From an uncultured Dehalococcoidia bacterium (lineage in GTDB: Bacteria > Chloroflexota > Dehalococcoidia > Lucifugimonadales > GCA-2712585): a stretch of DNA of 11,832 nt. The stretch spans positions 1 to 11,832 of the forward strand of contig CAJXDJ010000011.1 in NCBI GenBank assembly GCA_913052045.1, read 5' to 3'. Below the pieces are notes generated by a model. It was not told the origin of the DNA. It was given only the letters and a program-made list of their open reading frames with translations, and searched no databases. Position numbers and translations under genes: made by a program. Below, one piece after another: positions 8,606-11,832 of the stretch (the stretch's first letter is position 1; the number at the start of each line of letters is the position of its first letter).

Positions 8606-9358
8606 TCAGCGGCTTAGATTGTAGCCTAAAGATTCCAAGTAGTCCTTATCTTCAGAACTCAAATTTTGGATATCGAGTAGATCTCTTCTTCTTTCTAATG
8701 TCCTTTCTAAAGCTTTTCGTCTCCTCCACACCTTAATATTCTCGTGGTGACCTGAAGCTAATACGGATGGTACCTTCATATCGCGAAATTGAGCCGGCCG
8801 CGTATAAATTGGGTGTTGTAAAAGACCGCTGGAAATGGAATCTCCAAGCAAATTTTCTTGGGAACCTATTGCTCCAGGTAACAACCTCACAACGGAATCT
8901 GTAATGACCATAGCTGCTATTTCTCCACCGGTTAAAACGTAGTCTCCTATACTTATGTCATCAGTTATTAGATTTTCTCTAACCCTCTCGTCGACCCCTT
9001 CATAATGACCACAGATTATTATCAAATGCAACTGCTGGGCGAATTCTGCAACCAGTTCCTGGGTCAACATATTGCCTTGTGGAGAGGTCAGAATGACCCG
9101 GGTTTTAGCCATCTCAATCTGTGAAAGGTCCATTAATATAGTTTCGACACCTTCGAATATTGGGTCGGGTTTCATAACCATTCCTGGCCCCCCACCAAAT
9201 TGATAGTCGTCTACTATGCCCCTCCGACAATGACTGAACGTGCGCAGGTTGTGAACCGATACATTTGCTAAATCATTCTCTTGAGCCCTCCGGACAATAC
9301 TATGGTCAAAAGGCCCTACAAACATCTCTGGAAAAACACTCAAAATATCGATGTTCAT
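8606..9358 (-). CDS. trmD: tRNA (guanine-N1)-methyltransferase TrmD
   Basis: Methylates G37 next to the anticodon using S-adenosylmethionine, which prevents +1 frameshifting on the ribosome. The SPOUT-type knot and active-site motifs are intact: VDDYQFGGGPGMVM (49-62), CGHYEGVDERV (116-126), SIGDYVLTGGE (136-146) and TDSVVRLLPG (153-162). The C-terminal tRNA-binding part is recognisable from HPIYTRP (182-188) and the WRRRKALERTLERRRDLL stretch (211-228). The 250-residue length is normal. The ATG is preceded by GAGG at a usable distance. It sits 17 nt after the mog-like gene. In many bacteria rimM and rpsP come just before trmD; neither is present here. Confidence 0.97.
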   Translation of the reverse strand: MNIDILSVFPEMFVGPFDHSIVRRAQENDLANVSVHNLRTFSHCRRGIVDDYQFGGGPGMVMKPDPIFEGVETILMDLSQIEMAKTRVILTSPQGNMLTQELVAEFAQQLHLIIICGHYEGVDERVRENLITDDISIGDYVLTGGEIAAMVITDSVVRLLPGAIGSQENLLGDSISSGLLQHPIYTRPAQFRDMKVPSVLASGHHENIKVWRRRKALERTLERRRDLLDIQNLSSEDKDYLESLGYNLSR

Positions 9359-9375
9359 AGGTTTATCCTCTAAAG

Positions 9376-9861
9376 CTATCTACCATGTCCACGGTCGTTG
9401 TTTAGTATCTCTATAGCGTGGGGTATAATTGGTATAATTACCTCTAAACATTCCTTAACTGCTTTTGGACTCCCTGGGAGCGTAACGATCAACGTGGTCT
9501 TCCTTATCCCAGCAACCGAACGGCTAAGCACAGACAGCGGAGTCTTCTCAAATGTCTTTGCCCGCATGACCTCCCCCAACCCCGGGACCTCTTTATCGAA
9601 CACCTTTTTGCAGGCTTCGGGAGTTACATCACTAGGCCCCAACCCTGTACCACCAGTCGTCACCACCAAATTCAATTTCAAACGATCAGCCCAATACCTT
9701 AGTTTCCTCTCTATTACGTCAATTCCATCTGGAACGACCTCATAGGCCTCCAACCGAAAAAGTGGCGAGCCAAAGCCTTCCTTTATGATTTCCCCACTTG
9801 AATCAATCCTATCCCCTTGGGAGGCGCTCGTACTTATCGTCAAAATCCCTAAGGTAATCAT
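9376..9861 (-). CDS. mog: MogA/MoaB-family molybdopterin adenylyltransferase
   Basis: Members of this family bind molybdopterin, and the MogA type adenylates it before molybdenum insertion. The 161-residue protein has the family pattern: VPDG near 43-46 (D45), TTGGTGLGPSDVTPEA (68-83, D78), KEVPGLGEVMR (90-100), LSRSVAGIR (112-120) and LPGSPKAV (128-135). MogA and MoaB cannot be told apart from motifs alone. The ATG is the only possible start, since an in-frame TGA lies 6 nt upstream (one TAT ACC pair between). No ribosome binding site is seen. Its ATG overlaps the TGA of a possible short upstream frame (ATGA), which would explain translation by coupling. Its placement beside trmD rather than other moa/moe genes is unusual. 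Confidence 0.88.
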   Translation of the reverse strand: MITLGILTISTSASQGDRIDSSGEIIKEGFGSPLFRLEAYEVVPDGIDVIERKLRYWADRLKLNLVVTTGGTGLGPSDVTPEACKKVFDKEVPGLGEVMRAKTFEKTPLSVLSRSVAGIRKTTLIVTLPGSPKAVKECLEVIIPIIPHAIEILNNDRGHGR

Positions 9862-10021
9862 GGTATATCAGATGGTATCACAGTCGACCTCATAACTACC
9901 AAGAGTCCATCGTCAGCTACAATCTCTTGACCCGTTCTATATCTTGCTCCATACCCTCACTGATTGGATATTTTGGTCTATAGCCATCTCCCCATAGAAT
10001 CGAACAGATCTCCATTCTCAT
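9858..10021 (-). pseudogene. Possible short coding sequence upstream of mog, needing a 1-nt frameshift
   Basis: I do not recognise this. From an ATG at 10019-10021 the frame reads 34 codons to a TAG at 9917-9919. A second frame, entered near 9926, reads 22 codons (beginning EIVADDGLLVV) and ends in a TGA that overlaps the mog ATG. Adding one base in the AA of GTCAAGAG (around 9927) would join the two into a smooth 54-codon protein ending in a translationally coupled stop. The join and the overlap are suggestive but not proof. It could be a decayed gene, a sequencing error in a short A run, or chance. Confidence 0.3.
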
Positions 10022-10054
10022 AAAAATTGCTGCAACAATACTAAGTTTTCAATA

Positions 10055-10084
10055 ATTTAAAGGTTTATTTAAAATAATTCTCAA
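10055..10084 (-). promoter_or_regulatory. Candidate promoter for the mog-trmD direction
   Basis: On the minus strand, TTGAGA (10079-10084) and TTAAAT (10055-10060) are 18 nt apart, inside the very AT-rich stretch at about 10022-10115 between the divergent genes. In such AT-rich DNA weak matches are common, so this is only a candidate. Confidence 0.3.
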
Positions 10085-10091
10085 AATAATA

Positions 10092-10120
10092 TTGTAATTA
10101 TGTTAATTTAGTGATAGTGT
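10092..10120 (+). promoter_or_regulatory. Candidate promoter for rsmH-ftsA
   Basis: TTGTAA (10092-10097) and TAGTGT (10115-10120) with a 17-nt spacer. The -10 match is poor, but the position is attractive. Transcription would begin near 10127, just before the large hairpin at 10132-10178, which gives a leader of about 195 nt. Confidence 0.3.
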
Positions 10121-10126
10121 AGTGAA

Positions 10127-10323
10127 CATAACCTGGCAAATCTACCTTCGGTATAAGTGGAAGGATTAGATTTCCAGGGAAACTCGAGAATCGTCCCCAA
10201 GTGGTTCGTTTCTTGGCTCCTTAAAGGCCTCTTTACGGTCTATAGATTAACCGGATGCACCCCAAGGGCGCGTGTGCCAATATCTTCTAGCACGCGAAAA
10301 AACTTTAATCTAAAGGAGACCAG
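10127..10323 (+). promoter_or_regulatory. Structured 5' leader of rsmH, candidate cis-regulatory RNA
   Basis: The leader begins with a 16-bp hairpin: CCTGG 10132-10136, AAATCTA 10138-10144 and CCTT 10145-10148 pair with AAGG 10161-10164, TAGATTT 10167-10173 and CCAGG 10174-10178. Smaller stems follow: CCAAG/CTTGG (10197-10216) and TAAAG/CTTTA around a GCCT loop (10222-10235). Next, TAGATTAA (10243-10250) can pair with TTAATCTA (10305-10312), and GGTCT (10237-10241) with AGACC (10317-10321). These two helices bracket and partly pair the AAGGAG ribosome binding site (10313-10318). Between them sits CGCGTG/CACGCG (10269-10296). CTCCTT at 10217-10222 is fully complementary to the AAGGAG. I match it to no known riboswitch. 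Regulation is inferred from base pairing only. Confidence 0.5.
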
Positions 10324-11337
10324 GTGACCACTCTAACGTCTACTCTTCTAGTTCACTCAACAGCTACGTATGGTTTTACGGGACCCAATGTATCCTCTAG
10401 TTCCGAACACATACCCGTCCTAATAAAACAAGTTGTCGAAGGATTAAGCGTAAAAGACGGGGGGGCCTATGTTGATGGCACATTAGGTGGAGGTGGCCAC
10501 ACCGAGCAGATACTCAGACATTGTCTCCCTGGTGGGAAAGTCCTTGCGTTTGACGTAGATCTAACAGCAGTTAAAGCAGCAAGAGATCGATTTAAACAAT
10601 TCACAACAAATTTGAGCATTATCCACGGTTCTTACTCGAAAATGGGGGATCATGCCCACTCAATAAATTTTGGTAGAGCAGACGGTATCTTACTAGATCT
10701 TGGTTTTTCTTCAATCCAACTCAACTCTTCGGGGAAAGGATTCAGCTTCCAAAAAAACGAACCTCTGGATATGCGTTTCGACACAACGGGTCCTAAAGCC
10801 TCCGAATTAGTTAACAATATGGCAGAAAAAGAACTTGCGAACCTCATATACAATTATGGCGAAGAAAGGAAATCCCGAATGATTGCTAGAGCGATAGTCA
10901 ATAATCGCCCAATCGATTCTTCGTCCCAATTGGCTGACTTGATATTAAGAATTCTGGGCCGTCGCAAAGAAACTATCCATCCAGCTACCCGTACTTTCCA
11001 AGCCCTACGAATTGCAGTAAATCAGGAGCTAGATAATCTTAGACAAGGGTTAGATCAAGCCATATCTCTCCTAGCCCCATTTGGACGATTAGCTGTAATC
11101 AGTTATCACAGCCTCGAAGATAGAATAGTGAAGACAGTTTTCCGTGAGGGTTCAAGTAGTTGCATCTGTCCTCCAGGTCTTGATGTTTGCGCCTGCACGC
11201 ACAAACCCTCCATACAAGTTATAACTCGTAAAGTAATTAAACCTACTCTAGAAGAGATTCTATCTAACCCCCGTAGCCGCAGCGCAAAACTAAGGATTGT
11301 CCAAAAACTCCCGAAAGAAATTACACATAAAAGCTAA
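10324..11337 (+). CDS. rsmH: 16S rRNA (cytosine-1402-N4)-methyltransferase RsmH (MraW)
   Basis: Methylates N4 of C1402 in the decoding centre of 16S rRNA, using S-adenosylmethionine. Motifs: HIPVL (29-33), YVDGTLGGGGHTEQIL (49-64, cofactor loop), LAFDVD (74-79), ILLDLGFSSIQL (122-133), FQALRIAVNQEL (225-236), ISYHSLEDRIVK (259-270) and NPRSRSAKLR (315-324). The CIC..CAC cysteine pairs (280/282, 289/291) occur in many family members. The start is GTG with AAAGGAG 5 nt upstream. This leaves a polar tail of 28 residues before HIPVL, longer than usual; no other start has a comparable ribosome binding site. It is followed by ftsA after 16 nt. Translation may be controlled by the folded leader. Confidence 0.96.
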   Translation: MTTLTSTLLVHSTATYGFTGPNVSSSSEHIPVLIKQVVEGLSVKDGGAYVDGTLGGGGHTEQILRHCLPGGKVLAFDVDLTAVKAARDRFKQFTTNLSIIHGSYSKMGDHAHSINFGRADGILLDLGFSSIQLNSSGKGFSFQKNEPLDMRFDTTGPKASELVNNMAEKELANLIYNYGEERKSRMIARAIVNNRPIDSSSQLADLILRILGRRKETIHPATRTFQALRIAVNQELDNLRQGLDQAISLLAPFGRLAVISYHSLEDRIVKTVFREGSSSCICPPGLDVCACTHKPSIQVITRKVIKPTLEEILSNPRSRSAKLRIVQKLPKEITHKS

Positions 11338-11353
11338 ACAAAGAGGAACCAAG

Positions 11354-11569
11354 ATGTCAAAAACCAATTTTTACTCGGCAATCGATGTAGGTACTAGCAA
11401 AATTAGAACGGTTATCATGCGGGTAGGAACCGACGGCGAATTCAAAATTGTAGGATCAAGCATCATAAGCAACCACGGGATGAAAAAGGGGAAAATAACG
11501 GATAGATCTCTTATCCAGGAAGCAATTAAAACATCTATATCTCCTGATTCTGGTAGTCCACGCCGGTAA
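11354..11569 (+). CDS. ftsA: Cell division protein FtsA, N-terminal fragment joined to foreign sequence
   Basis: FtsA is the actin-like protein that ties FtsZ to the membrane. The first ~62 codons match the family: AIDVGTSKIRTVI (9-21, phosphate-binding loop of the actin fold), FKIVGSS (30-36), HGMKKGKITD (41-50) and a helix to about residue 62. The ATG is preceded by GAGGAA at a good spacing. After about 11541 the frame no longer resembles FtsA: the last eight codons are the antisense of the polymerase gene on the other strand, ending in TAA at 11567-11569. About 85% of a normal FtsA is missing. This is a truncated or chimeric gene; the predicted 71-residue product is unlikely to work as FtsA. 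Confidence 0.85.
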   Translation: MSKTNFYSAIDVGTSKIRTVIMRVGTDGEFKIVGSSIISNHGMKKGKITDRSLIQEAIKTSISPDSGSPRR

Positions 11570-11832
11570 CTGCCATTGATAGACATCATCATTGTTTCAT
11601 CTACCATATCTTCAAAAATCCCTCTGAATTCATCAATTTCATCGCGAGGAATCTTTTCAAGTAGGTGTTCATAATATCGAACCCCAATCTTTTGCTTGTT
11701 ATTTAGTGAACCAGGATGCTCTTCAAGTAACGCACGTACATCCTCAATAGTAACAACCCCGTGTTCTTCATACAATTTCTTAACTTTTTTAGGTCCAACA
11801 CCATATATTTTCCTTATATCTAAAGGTGCTAA
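11524..11832 (-). CDS. Family X DNA polymerase (Pol beta-like), internal fragment cut at both ends
   Basis: The frame is open from the right edge (first codon TTA at 11830-11832) for about 103 codons. It reads a helix-hairpin-helix (IYGVGPKKVKKLYEEHG, with TIEDV after it), then NNKQKIGVRYYEHLLEKIPRDE and NGSYRRGLPESGDIDVLI. These correspond to the second helix-hairpin-helix of Pol beta, its RIPREE segment, and the palm motif GSxRRGxxxSGDxDVL with both metal-binding aspartates. Polymerases of this family fill short gaps in DNA repair. The first part (8-kDa domain and first hairpin) lies beyond the edge. The rest of the palm and thumb is lost at the join: past 11524 the frame continues to 11371 but is only antisense of ftsA. 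The lack of gaps to the Pol beta pattern suggests a eukaryotic or large DNA virus type rather than the usual bacterial PolX. The source is inferred. Confidence 0.85.

Noticed and set aside
9398..9745. 115-residue plus-strand open frame opposite mog
   Set aside because: Antisense of a well-supported gene, with no motif of its own.
10127..10323. rsmH leader as tmRNA, SRP RNA, RNase P RNA, a T-box or a SAM-I riboswitch
   Set aside because: The short conserved cores I know for these were not found (for example the T-box AGGGTGG-type box or the SRP GGAAGGAAGCAG-type loop). 6S RNA could not be fully excluded.
11297..11353. Longer ftsA start from a TTG inside rsmH
   Set aside because: The ATG at 11354 has a good ribosome binding site and fits the FtsA N-terminus; the extra 19 residues overlap rsmH and are not FtsA-like.
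11371..11523. C-terminal part of the minus-strand frame past the polymerase motifs (hydrophobic, membrane-like)
   Set aside because: It is exactly the antisense of ftsA; the apparent membrane segment is a by-product of the join and not part of the polymerase.
1..11832. CRISPR arrays, insertion sequences, tRNA or rRNA genes, prophage parts
   Set aside because: No regularly spaced repeats, transposase, cloverleaf or rRNA-like stretch was seen on either strand.

Overview
The window looks like a stretch of bacterial chromosome, moderately AT-rich by eye, carrying housekeeping genes for ribosome maturation, replication restart and protein export. All the recognisable proteins are bacterial except a fragment at the right-hand end. 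The best guess for the host is a Chloroflexota bacterium of the Dehalococcoidia/SAR202 kind. The reasons are that rsmH is followed directly by ftsA, with none of the ftsL, ftsI or mur genes that normally sit between them, and the general look of the proteins. This placement is an inference and was not tested by any search.

Left and centre (1-9861, minus strand): eight genes in one direction, in transcription order mog/moaB-like, trmD, rplS, priA, def, cca-type nucleotidyltransferase, secD, secF (secF runs off the left edge). Gaps are mostly short: 2 nt for secD/secF, 6 nt for def/cca, 15 nt for cca/secD and 17 nt for mog/trmD. The 233-nt gap in front of def contains a good sigma70-type promoter, so def-cca-secD-secF probably forms its own transcript. 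A weaker promoter candidate lies in front of rplS. The genes cover tRNA m1G37 methylation (TrmD), the L19 ribosomal protein, restart of stalled forks (PriA), N-terminal deformylation of new proteins (Def), tRNA 3'-end synthesis (Cca) and protein export (SecD, SecF), plus one molybdopterin cofactor gene. SecD is unusually long (902 aa). Its ectodomain seems to hold several copies of a module also seen in SecF.

Divergent intergenic region (9862-10323): on the minus-strand side there is a short possible coding stretch that needs a one-base frameshift and whose stop overlaps the mog start. The middle is very AT-rich and probably holds divergent promoters. On the plus-strand side lies a leader of about 190 nt that can fold into a long hairpin and into a second helix flanking the rsmH ribosome binding site. 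This is the best candidate here for an undescribed regulatory element.

Right end (10324-11832): rsmH (GTG start) and the first ~60 codons of ftsA read rightwards. Around 11524-11542 ftsA stops matching its family, and the rest of the window is the minus-strand N-terminal part of a family X DNA polymerase of the eukaryotic or giant-virus type. The two genes run toward each other, both are cut in the middle, and a short sequence fits both at the join. This looks most like a chimeric join between two genomes (an assembly or amplification artefact), though a real rearrangement cannot be excluded from the sequence alone.
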